64,000 bases of DNA from an uncultured Lachnospiraceae bacterium (GTDB lineage Bacteria > Bacillota > Clostridia > Lachnospirales > Lachnospiraceae). The translations under genes and the position numbers were made by a program. Shown here one piece after another: positions 1 through 9,900 of the stretch. Below the pieces are notes generated by a model. That model was given only the letters and a program-made list of their open reading frames with translations. It did no database searches and was not told the origin of the DNA. Numbering within the stretch: position 1 is the first letter of the stretch; each line of letters starts with the position of its first letter. The DNA lies in assembly GCA_910588295.1 (NCBI GenBank), contig CAJUQO010000004.1, forward strand, positions 1-64,000, read 5' to 3'.

Positions 1-394
1 TAACCGCTGTTGAGCCGCAACGGGGGCATTTTACGGCGTTGGCCTGGGAAGACTGGACTCTATTTGCATACTGCTGCCTGGCCTGAGTTTGGAATTGGGA
101 CAGTTTTAAACCATATTCAATGACGTCTTTTTGCTTCAGTTCAATCATGGCGTCAATGATTTCTGTGGATTTTGTGGCATTGTATATGCTAAGGGCATCA
201 TCCCTACTTATTAATGGCTTGATACCCATTTGCTCAACCATTTGATCAATTTCATCATCAGACATTTCAAGATATTGATCCATGGTAACATTAAACTTTA
301 CTTCATCCCCACCACAAAAACATTTGAGTTCGCTATCTACTGGAACTAATCCTTTAGTACCACATTTCGGGCATATCCTGGCTTCTTTATCCAT
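1..394 (-). CDS. Double zinc-ribbon protein, copy 1 (3' end outside window)
   Basis: Small soluble protein with an N-terminal zinc ribbon (CPKCG near residue 8, CFCGG near 25), a helical middle and the start of a C-terminal zinc ribbon (CPRCGSTAV); the end lies left of the window. It starts at ATG 394 behind GAGGTG. It is a paralogue of the gene at 3382-3870: bases 1-55 are identical to 3480-3534, the rest is diverged. Like that copy it lies antisense just upstream of tape measure sequence, so it is probably carried by a second group I intron. Proteins of this type are common in Firmicute prophages; function unknown. Confidence 0.75.
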   Translation of the reverse strand, partial: MDKEARICPKCGTKGLVPVDSELKCFCGGDEVKFNVTMDQYLEMSDDEIDQMVEQMGIKPLISRDDALSIYNATKSTEIIDAMIELKQKDVIEYGLKLSQFQTQARQQYANRVQSSQANAVKCPRCGSTAV

Positions 395-426
395 AGTTTC
401 ACCTCACATTTTATATTTACTTACAA

Positions 427-455
427 ATACTATCACTCTTGCCATCATATTGCAA
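427..455 (-). promoter_or_regulatory. Promoter of zinc-ribbon gene copy 1
   Basis: On the minus strand TTGCAA (450-455), 17-bp spacer, TAGTAT (427-432), about 30 bases before the ATG. The parallel copy has the same layout at 3904-3932, which supports both. Confidence 0.6.
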
Positions 456-500
456 TAAATAATCGTGAATACTTCACAGTTTATAACCTTTTTGTTCACG

Positions 501-1118
501 CTCGCACAGTACACAGAAAAAGGGGAAGGACTTTTAGGCACTGGCATTGAGTTAGGTGGACTATTTAACAGCATAAAACTAGACGCAACATCTTACGAAA
601 AAGTAATCAAAGATTTCAAAAGATCAAGTTTTGATAAGCCTAAATTCAAACTCGACGACGGCTCCACCGACTGGGACGCCATAGCCAAGTCCATCAAGGG
701 GTGCGACGATGCTGCTCTCTCCTACTTCAAGACTCTGGAAGATGATAAAGGCAATATCAACAATGCCGCCGCTTCCACCCAGGGCCTGGCCTCCCACTTC
801 CAATCCGCAGGGCTGTCCGCCGGGTTCGCGGCTATTAAAACGACTCTATTAAACACCGCCCTCAATGCAGGTATTGGCATTATCGTAGCTTTAGTGGGGC
901 AGGGTTTAACCGCCTGGATCCAACACCAGGAAAAAGCCCGCCAGTCCGCCGAAGACGCCGCAAACGCCTACAAGGAATCTTCCCTGGCCATAAACGACCA
1001 GGCCGCCAAATACAAAGAACTGAAAGCAGCCCTGGAAGAAGCCAACGGCAACGAGGAAGCAACCTACAGCATTAAAAAGCAGCTCTATGAAATGCAGCAA
1101 AACCTAATCGCCACCTAA
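501..1118 (+). pseudogene. Truncated tape measure fragment (second exon, copy 1)
   Basis: Reads LAQYTEKGEGLLG onward and matches the start of the second tape measure exon at 3968. From about 796 to 1117 the DNA is nearly identical to 4263-4584, whereas 501-780 is more diverged. Identity stops abruptly after CCACCTA (to 1117); the next base creates a TAA stop at 1116-1118, where the intact gene reads on for another ~2,050 codons. A decapitated and truncated tape measure copy left by recombination. Any 5' exon would lie left of the window. Confidence 0.7.
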
Positions 1119-1120
1119 GA

Positions 1121-1288
1121 TTAGAATTAGATAATTCAGAGTTTAAACTCAACGACGGTTCAGCCAACTGGGATGCCATAGCCAATTCCCTCAAAAGGTG
1201 CGACGATGCTGCACTCTCCTACTTCAAAACCCTGGAAGATGAAAAAGCTTATAATAGAATCCTGTTCCAGAAAACGGCGCCATACTAA
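1121..1288 (+). pseudogene. Third tape measure fragment (55 codons)
   Basis: Encodes a short segment containing FKLNDGSANWDAIANSLK and CDDAALSYFKTLED, homologous to tape measure positions near 645-750 and 4115-4215, then a short foreign tail and TAA. It follows the truncated copy directly and ends in a strong hairpin. It is a third partial copy of the same coding segment, diverged from both others. Confidence 0.6.
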
Positions 1289-1343
1289 AACCACCCAACA
1301 GATCATATAATTCCCGTTATATGGTCTGTTGGGTGGTTTTAGT
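1284..1343 (+). terminator. Long inverted repeat / terminator
   Basis: ACTAAAACCACCCAACAGA and its complement flank a 6-base loop with one mismatch in a stem of about 27 bp; the right arm ends GGTGGTTTT. It isolates the tape measure fragments from the intact gene. The remaining bases to 1469 hold a GGCCGG/CCGGCC repeat and the Shine-Dalgarno site of the next gene. Confidence 0.7.
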
Positions 1344-1469
1344 TAAAATATAGGGCCGGCCTAATCAACGGCCCCGGCCAGTCCACAGACGCAAAAGCTC
1401 CTGGAAATATAAAAGCTGAAACGGCTGGCAAAAACCATTCAAAAAAACAGATAAGGAGGTACATACTAT

Positions 1470-2918
1470 ATGGAAAAATCATCCATAGAACTTCAGGCCA
1501 GGCTCAGCGCGGCGTCCAAAAAAAGCCTGAATAAAGACATAGCGGCTCTACAGCCGAAACTGAACCGGATCAAGCTGCGGCCCGGGCTCGACCCCAAGGC
1601 CACGGCCGGGATAAAGAAGCAATTAAAAGAGATCGTCAACGGGCAGAAAGTAGAAATCCCCGGCGGGCAGGCCACGGCGGCTCCAGCACAGTCGGCACAA
1701 GGCGCTTCTTCGGAGAAAAAAGACGCCAAGACAAACCAAAAGGGATTTCTGAAAGAGATCCGCTCCGCCATGGACGCCTTCAATATAAAGCTGGATTCCG
1801 CTTCCCTCTTTTCCAAAGCCATAGACTTCAGCAAATCAGGGATCGCTTCCGTCCGGCAGTTGGACTCCGCCCTGTCCGGCCTGGAAGAAACCACTTCCAT
1901 GTCCGCCGGTGAGCTGAATAATTTTTACTACAGGGCCAACGATATAGCAAAGCAGATGGGCGTATCCACCGCCGAGATCATCAACCAGGCGTCTGCGTGG
2001 GCCAGGCTGGGCTACAGCACTTCGGGGGCGGCCTCCATGATGGCCAAACTGTCCTCCCAGTTCGCGGCTATTTCCCCTGGCATGGGCGGCAGCGACGCCG
2101 CTGCGTCCCTGGCGTCGGTGATGGACGCTTACGGGATAGACGCCGGCCATGTGCTGGACGGCGTCATGAGCAAAATCAATATGGTCGGCAAGCACTTCGG
2201 GACATCCAACGCCGAGATCGCCGAGGGCTTACGGCAGTCCTCTTCCGCCATGGCGTCCGCCGGCGGAACCATTGATGATAATATAGCGCTGTTTGCAGGC
2301 GGCCAGGAAATCATCCAAAACGCTTCCCAGGTAGGCGACGCCATCCGCAGCATCTGTATGAGGATACAGGGATATGATGAACAGACGGGGCAGTTTTCTG
2401 AAAATCTCACAGGCATAAGCAGCGCCGTAGCCGACCTGACAAAAACGGCCAGCTATGATGGCCGCGGCATTTCACTGTTCACAGATGAATCACAGACAGA
2501 GTACAAAAACCTGGTCACATACCTGGGCGAAATAGCGGCAATCTGGGACAGGCTGGATTCAACGGCCCAAACCAGCCTGACAGACGCCCTGTTTGGCAAA
2601 AACGGCTCGCAGGCCGGCGCCGCCATGATCGAAAATTTCGACCAGGTACGCAGATCCATCGAATACATGGGCAGCAGCGCCGGCAGCGCGGACGCGGAAT
2701 TGTCCGCCGTCATGGACGGCCTGGATTACAAACTGAACCGCCTTTCGGAAAGCGGCACAGGCATCGCCCAGAACCTTTTCCACGGCAAAGATATGAATAC
2801 TCTTGTCGATATCCTGAATTCTTTTACAGATGTACTGGACGCGGCGACAGGAAAACTTGGGCTTTTTAAAACAGCCGCGCTGGGGATCGGCGGGATCCTG
2901 GGCGCAAAAAACTTGGGT
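1470..2918 (+). CDS. Phage tail tape measure protein, exon 1
   Basis: N-terminal 483 residues of a TP901-type tape measure protein, which sets tail length and is threaded through the tail tube. ATG 1470 follows AAGGAGGTACATACTAT. Residues ~1-100 are a basic helical lead-in with an Ala/Gln linker. The conserved core follows (FSKSGIASVRQLDSALSGLE, STAEIINQASAWARLGYST, MGGSDAAASLASVMDAYGID, LFGKNGSQAGAAMI). Unspliced, the frame runs into the intron and stops at 3017 with an unrelated tail. Joined 2918 to 3968 it stays in frame (GAKNLG|LAQYTEKG), giving a protein of about 2,735 residues, usual for these tails. Confidence 0.88.
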
Positions 2919-3381
2919 CAGCAGAAAACAGACAGACGCGGATTGTGCGGGGCCCAATATATACCCCGTGCCGGGGTGGGAATCCCCGGGCAAAACACAA
3001 AGAACTACGCTATGTAGGAGGGTATATTGGCAAAATCAACTGCGGCCGCTGCGCCGCAGACCTCCGATATGGCTGTGTGTGGACTACGCAGCCGCCGGGG
3101 ACCGCAAGGCCCGGCCAAGGACAAGGACGGCATATGTGACTCGTCATGTAGCATATGGCCCAACTTGCAGAGAGGCGTACTGCTTTACAAAAGCAAGTGC
3201 CGCTCCCATCGACTACCAGGAGGGCGCAGGTATACCCCGTATACCCGCGAAGGCATAGTCAGACCCCTATCTTTGAGAAGGATAGTGAAAAAGTCCGCCG
3301 CAGCTATGCGGTGCGTTGAAAATAGCAAAAGAATGGAATCGTTTATACAGAAATCCGTTGCAGTTCTAAACAGCAGCTCGG

Positions 3382-3870
3382 TCAGGGCTTCCACTTATGC
3401 CCGCATTTGGCACAGCGGTTTACCGTTTTCCCGGCCCCGATAAACCCGGATATGAGGGAATACCCCCTCCTGCCCGCCGTAACCGCTGTTGAGCCGCAAC
3501 GGGGGCATTTTACGGCGTTGGCCTGGGAAGACTGACGCAACTCGGCAACTTGCTGCCTGACCTGGGCATCAAATTGGGACAGCTTTAAGCCATACTCGAT
3601 GATATCTTTTTGTTTGAGCTCGATCATGGCGTCGATGATTTCTGTTGAGTTTGTGGCACGAAATATTGTATAAGCATCATCCTTATTTATTTGTGGTTTA
3701 ATCCCCATTCGCTCGATCATACGATTTCTTTCATCAACAGGCATTTTAACATATTCATCTTTGCTTACATTAAACTTAATTCTGTCCCCGCCGCAAAAAC
3801 ATTTTGTAGTCCCTACAGGAACTAATCCTTTAGAACCACATTTGTTACATATACTTGCTTCTAATTCCAT
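3382..3870 (-). CDS. Double zinc-ribbon protein, antisense inside the intron
   Basis: 162 residues. N-terminal ribbon CNKCG...CFCGG (residues ~8-28), helical middle rich in charged residues, C-terminal ribbon CPRCGST...CAKCGHKW (~125-160) around the segment GYSLISGFIGAGKTVNR. ATG 3870 follows GAGGTGACATT, and a consensus-like promoter lies inside the intron. The gene runs opposite to the tape measure and lies between P9 and the 3' splice site. It is not a recognisable homing endonuclease or transposase. Related proteins occur as prophage cargo in Firmicutes; nucleic-acid or protein binding is only an inference from the ribbons. A paralogue lies at 1-394. Confidence 0.85.
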   Translation of the reverse strand: MELEASICNKCGSKGLVPVGTTKCFCGGDRIKFNVSKDEYVKMPVDERNRMIERMGIKPQINKDDAYTIFRATNSTEIIDAMIELKQKDIIEYGLKLSQFDAQVRQQVAELRQSSQANAVKCPRCGSTAVTAGRRGYSLISGFIGAGKTVNRCAKCGHKWKP

Positions 3871-3903
3871 AATGTCACCTCATATTTTATATTTACTAAA
3901 AAA

Positions 3904-3932
3904 ATATTACCATCTTTATTGTTACATTACAA
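3904..3932 (-). promoter_or_regulatory. Promoter of intron-borne zinc-ribbon gene
   Basis: Minus-strand TTGTAA (3927-3932), 17-bp spacer, TAATAT (3904-3909), 34 bases before ATG 3870. The layout is conserved in copy 1 (427-455) although the spacers differ. Confidence 0.65.
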
Positions 3933-3967
3933 TTGAAAAATAGTAAATTTATCCATTTCTGTTTCCG

Positions 3968-6900
3968 CTCGCACAGTACACAGAAAAAGGAAAGGGGTTT
4001 TTAGGCAGCGGCATTGAATTAGGCGGACTATTTAACAATATAAAAATAGACGAATCTTCTTACGAAAAAATCATTGAAGATTTCAAAGAATTAAATTTAG
4101 AAGCCTCTGTTCCTAAACTTAAAAACGGCTCCACCGACTGGGACGCCATAGCCAAGTCCATCAAAGGATGCGACGACGTAGCACTCTCCTACTTCAAAAC
4201 CCTGGAAGAAGGAAAAGGCAAGATCAACAATGCCGCCGCTTCCACCCAGGGCCTGGCCGACCACTTCCAATCCGCAGGGCTGTCCGCCGGGTTCGCGGCT
4301 ATTAAAACGACTCTATTAAACACCGCCCTCAATGCAGGTATTGGCATTATCGTAGCTTTAGTGGGGCAGGGTTTAACCGCCTGGATCCAACACCAGGAAA
4401 AAGCCCGCCAGTCCGCCGAAGACGCCGCAAACGCCTACAAGGAATCTTCCCTGGCCATAAACGACCAGGCCGCCAAATACAAAGAACTGAAAGCAGCCCT
4501 GGAAGAAGCCAACGGCAACGAGGAAGCAACCTACAACATTAAAAAGCAGCTCTATGAAATGCAGCAAAACCTAATCGCCACCTATGGCGACCAGGCCGAA
4601 GGCCTCGACCTGGTAAACGGCAGCCTGGAAACACAGCTTAACCTGCTCAAAAACCTGCCATCCAAGGAGGCCGACTACCTCCTGAACGAAAACCATGATG
4701 GCGTAAAAAATGCGGAAAAAGAAATGACCCGGGAGCGCAAGTATATCCTGGGGATGAGCGTTTCTGACCCGGATACTTTTTCATCTATACAGGAGATTGC
4801 AGATAAGTACGAAGAAATCCAGGCGACCTACGATGATACGAATGGTGAATACACTATCCGGTTCACAGGCGATGTTACACAGGCCAAAAGCGAAATCAAT
4901 GATTTTGCCACAGACATCCGTAAATTACAGGATGAGATCGGTGAAAACCATGCCCTCGATAATATCCTCGGTTTTTCCCAAGATGCGTTATCCCAGGCAA
5001 ACAGCGTCCTGGAAAAGTACGGCAATATCTATAAAGAAGCCCAAACCGCCCGGCTGACTTCAGATGATACGCTCTATGTGGACAAAAACCATACCCCGCA
5101 GACGGCAGATAAATGGCTGAGCGATTATGCGCAGGCCGTGCAGGCCTATAATGACGCCCTCCTGACCGACGACCAGGATAAAATCAGCGGAGCCGAGACG
5201 AAATACAATGCGTTAAAAGAATCTATCGAGGGCATGACAGAAGACGCCAAGGGGCTTGGCAAATATGCCGACCAGTTTAACGAAATCAGCGGCCAGCTAA
5301 ACGAAGCCGCCAAAAACTCAAACAACTTTAAAAAGGCCTTATCCGGTGGGCTGTCCGACAGCGTGGAACAGATCAAAGGCCTGAGCTCGTTAGATCTGCT
5401 GACCCTGGATCCTGAGAACGTTACCCCGCAGCAGGCAAAAGCGCTGGGTGATATTGTAGGACAGGCCAGAGAATACGGCGTGATCACCGAAGATACCGAA
5501 AATTCACTCGATGTCGTTGTAGGCCTTCTCGCAGAATGGCATATTATTGAGGGGGATATTGCGGCTGACGCTAAAGCTTCTGCCCAAGCCATGGAAGCCC
5601 TGGCCGAATCCTCCGCATCCGTCCAGGCTTCCATCACCAAAGCCCAGGACGCCCTTGCCTCCCAGTCAACAGGGAAAAGCATATCCGCGGATATGTTTTC
5701 CTCTGAGGAGTTAAAGGACTACGCAGACGCCCTGGAGTATGTAAACGGCAGCTACCGCCTGAATACGGAAAAAACCCGTGAACTGGTCAAAGCAAAATCT
5801 GAGGAACAGATTGCCGTCAACGACGCCGCCAAGACACAGAAACAGGCGGATTATATCAAGAACGCAGCGGAAATCAGCGAACTGACCGAAAAACTACAGA
5901 CAAACAGTTCCATAACTGACGAGAATGCCGCGGCTATCCAGAACCGAATCAGCAGCTTACAGGAAAGCAATACTGCCATCGTTGATGAATGCCAGCAGCT
6001 CGACCTGTTAAACGCCTCCCTGCGCGAGTCCACAGGGGCTTACCAGGAATGGCTGGACGCCCAGAACAAACCGGAATCCGGCGATATGTTCAGCGACTCC
6101 CTGAACGCAATCCAGGCGATTCGCGACACGGCGAACAAAGATTCCGACGACTACGGGCGCATCGGCACGGAAAAATACAAGGCGGCTGTTGAATTTGTCA
6201 TCCCCGACTCTGTTGACCGGGACGACCAGGAAGCCGTACAGAATTACCTGGACAGCATGTCAGACATATTGACCCAGGAAGACGGCATGATCACAGGGCT
6301 AAACATTGACAATTTCCGCGAAAAAGCCGTCAGGGAAAGCTTAATGGAGACTGAGACTGACGAGAACGGTGAAGTTGCCTACAGGCTGGCAAGCGGCATA
6401 GACATAGAAGACTTTGCTGAAAAATTAAACCTGTCACGGGAAATGGTCCAGGCCATGTTCGGCGAAATGCAGGAATTCGGAAATGAGTTTGAGTGGCCCC
6501 AAATAGATACATTCGGGGACGGGATGATTAATGCAGAAGAAGCCATACAGTCTGTAAGGACGGAGCTGGAATCCCTTAGAGAACAACAAAATAACGGGGC
6601 GGAAGTGGATGAGTCCTATATCGATGAATTGGAATCAACGCTGGCAGAACTGGAGAAAAAAAAAGTCGATTTATCCCAGGCATCTATAGATAATATTCTC
6701 GCAAACGCCAAAGTGGATGGTCAATTGGAAAAAGCAAAAGAGGATTTAGAGACTTTAAGAGATAATCTTAAGGAAGATCCGGCCAATTTAGAAATACAGG
6801 CACAAGTTGAAGATGCGAAACAGAAAGTCGATGAACTCCAGGCAAAAAAGGACGAATTCCAGGAGCCTACACTTCTTGAAATACAGATGGCGTCGAATGA

Positions 6901-9900
6901 TATCAGCGCACAGATAACTGCAAAACAGGAAGAGCTGAAAAAGCTTTCGACTGCTACTGACAGTAAATCAAAAGCAGAAACAGGCAGACTGGCCGCAGAA
7001 ATCATTGGCCTCCAGAGCCAACAAGTTACCATTAATGCCTATGCGGAGACAACCGGAGCCGCCGCCAAGCTCCAGGAAATCAATGACTGCGAAATCAAAG
7101 AAAAAAATGTCACCGTCTCCGTACTGGATAAAGCAACCGTCACACTGGGCGCTATACAAGTCCTTTTAAATAGCCTCCACGACAAAAACATAAATATATC
7201 TGTAAATAAAAAGAACAACGATACAACCGGCAATACGACGCCGACAAACGGCAATTCAACGCCGGCAAACGGCAGTCCAAAGGGAAAAACTGCGACACCC
7301 GCATCCGGGCCCCACAGCGCTTTGGACAACTTCAGACAATCGGATGCAGCCCATGCAAACGGCATGTACAAAAAATCCGGTTCCCACACCGCTCTCGTAG
7401 GCGAATTAGGCCGTGAAATCGTCGTCGACGTCCACTCCGGTAAATGGCATACCGTCGGCGATAACGGGGCAGAATTCGTGGAAATCCCGACCGACGCAAT
7501 CGTATTTAACCATCTACAGACAGAACAACTGTTGAAACGGGGATTTGTGAACGGGCGTGGAACCGCTCTGGCATCCGGCAACGTCAAAATCAAAGGTAAA
7601 GCATACGGTTCGGGAAACAACGGCAAAAAATCACAGGCAGAAAAAGTTTTCCAGACCTTCGACTGGGTTGCTGAAAAACTCCGGTATTTTGCCGAGCAGA
7701 CAAAAAAGGCCGCCGACATGATCACCGATTATGTGACGCTGGCGTTCAAAAAAAGCCATCTGAAAGACCAGTACGATGCCATCGACGATGAAATCACAGC
7801 TAATAAAAGAGGGGCAAAGAAATACCAGAAGAAAGCCGACAGCATAAAGTACAGCTACAAAGCCACGGTAAAAGACAAAAACGGCAATCCTAAGAAGGAT
7901 AAAAACGGCAAAGTGATCAAAAAGACTGTTAAAGCGTCTGTCCCCAAAAAGTATAAGAACCGTGTAAAAAACGGCACATGGTCCATCGAGAATATGGACA
8001 CGTCATCCGCTAAAAACAAAGCCCTGGCGGAAGCCATCCAGTCCTACCAGGACTATTACGACAAAGCCAAAGACTGCAAACAGGCCGTCATTGACCTGCG
8101 CAATGAGCAGATGGAACTGTTTGAAGATCTGATGGATATCCCCACTGAAAAAGCCGAGAAAAAGATCGACAAGCTGAATGATGATCTGGATATCCTCGGC
8201 GCAAAGTATGAAAACCTGACGCCTGAAATTGATAAAGACCGTAATCTTGTATCCGTATCGGCCAAAAATAAAAACCTGAACCAGCAGACAAAGAACCAGA
8301 AAAAGATTACGGCCGATTATGAAACGGCCTATGAAGAAACACAGGCTAACCTGAAAAAATATAAAAAAAGCATCGACCAGACAAAGGCCAAAGCGCTCAA
8401 AGGGTTAAGTTCCAAAGATAAAAAAGCCATTGTTAAAAAAGTAAATGCTGGCGAAGAAATCACCGTCAAAGATGGCTGGAGCGATAAGGCTAAGAAAGCC
8501 GTAACCAAATATAACATTGCCCTCCGGGCCAACAGGGAGGCTTATGTAAACGCTGAAAAAGCGGCGGAAGAATGCACGAAAGCCATCCGTGATAACACAA
8601 AAGAGCAGTTTGACAATATCCAGGCAGCTTATGAAAACAAGCAGAAAGCCTACGGCCAGAGAAGCACGGAGATCAACAATGCCATGGATCTCAACGAAGC
8701 CCGTGGATACCGTGCAAGCTCCGGTTATTACGCAAAGCTTGCGGAGAATGAGAAAGGGCTTAGGGATTCCTTATTAAAGGAACGGAAAAAGTTACAGAAA
8801 AAATTTGACTCTGCCGTAAACAGCCGCTCCATCGCCGAATACAGCGACGAATGGTACAGCATGAAAGAGCAGATCGACAATATAACCAATTCCATCACGG
8901 AGTCTGATATTGCCCTGCAGGGGTTCAACAACAGCATCCGTGAACTGGAATGGGAAAATTTCGAGAAGCTGCAGGAGAAAATCTCCTCCCTCACTGATGA
9001 GGCGGATTTCTATATCAACGAACTGTCCCGTGAAGACCTGGCTGACGACGACACAGGCAAGCTGACAGACCGCGGCAGCGCCGTCATGAAACTCCATGCG
9101 GTAAATTACGAAACCTATCGTGCACAGGCGGGGAAATACGCTAAAGAAATTGAAAAGATCAATTCTGATTTGGTCAATGACCCGGCCAATGAGACGCTGC
9201 TGGACAAAAAAGAGGAATACATCAAAGCCCAGAGGGAGTCCGTCAAAGCCGCCCAGGATGAAAAGTACGCCATGATCGACCTGGCAAAACAGGGCTATGA
9301 GGCGCAGAAAAACTACCTCCAGAAAGTCATCGGCAAATACAGGAAGCTGTTAAGCATCCAGAAAGACGCCAACGACTACCAGAAAACGCTGTCGGACGCT
9401 GTGGAAGAAATCAACGCTGTCCAGAAACAGCTCTCCGCCCTTTCCGGTGACAATTCCGAATCCTCACGGGCCAGAAAACAGGAGCTTACGGCCAGCCTGA
9501 AAGAAAAACAGGAGGCGCTGAAAGACAAGCAGATGGACAAGCTCACCTCGGATATCAATGATATGCTTGATGACTTGATGGATGATTATTCAGATTACAT
9601 GGATGACATCATCAATAATCTGTCTGAGAATTTCGAGCAACTGATTGATACCGTGAATGTAAATTCAGAAGCGGCAAATGGGACACTCCAGAAAATGTCT
9701 GAGAACCTGAACATAGAATTACAGGGGCTAAAGGACGTCTTCTCCGGAGGCGACGGCGGCAACGTACTTGCAGCTACACAAAACACAGTCAAAAATATTG
9801 AAACCCAGCAGGCCGCCCTTGTGGAAAAAGCGACACAGATTGCTGATTCGCTGCTGGGATCTGAAAAACAGAGCAGTACGCCGGACAGCGGCCTCCCGGT

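Larger units (their letters stand above)
1..500 (+). ncRNA. 3' part of a second group I intron copy
   Basis: By comparison with the intron at 2919-3967, this stretch is the corresponding 3' tail: antisense zinc-ribbon gene, its promoter, then a terminal G (500) followed by CTCGCAC, the same 3' exon start. The catalytic core, if present, lies left of the window. Inferred from the parallel copy. Confidence 0.55.
2919..3967 (+). ncRNA. Group I self-splicing intron in the tape measure gene
   Basis: P1 pairs exon TTGGGT (2913-2918) with GCCCAA (2952-2957), placing the required U-G wobble at the 5' splice site. P10 pairs GTGCGGG (2945-2951) with 3' exon CTCGCAC (3968-3974), after terminal G 3967. 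Core helices lie in canonical order: P3 TGCGCC/GGCGCA (3050-3055, 3223-3228), P4 GGCTG/CAGCC (3071-3075, 3089-3093), P6 GCCGGG/CCCGGC (3094-3099, 3110-3115), P7 GACTA/TAGTC (3211-3215, 3256-3260), P8 (3229-3245), P9 (3267-3285). The ~680 bases after P9 hold an antisense zinc-ribbon gene instead of a homing endonuclease. Splicing restores the tape measure frame. Confidence 0.88.

Noticed and set aside
880..1062. Minus-strand frames opposite tape measure fragments (also 4347-4529)
   Set aside because: Shadows of the plus-strand coding sequence, duplicated only because the coding sequence is.
2919..3381. Considered as a diversity-generating retroelement, group II intron, or IscB/TnpB guide RNA
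   Set aside because: No reverse transcriptase, template repeat, domain V or nuclease gene; all helices and both splice sites fit a group I intron.
3967..3968. Alternative 3' splice sites after G3961 or near 3397 (G before CCCGCA)
   Set aside because: G3967 gives a 7-bp P10 and the correct frame and matches the start of homology in both copies; 3961 gives poor pairing, and 3397 lies in the zinc-ribbon gene.
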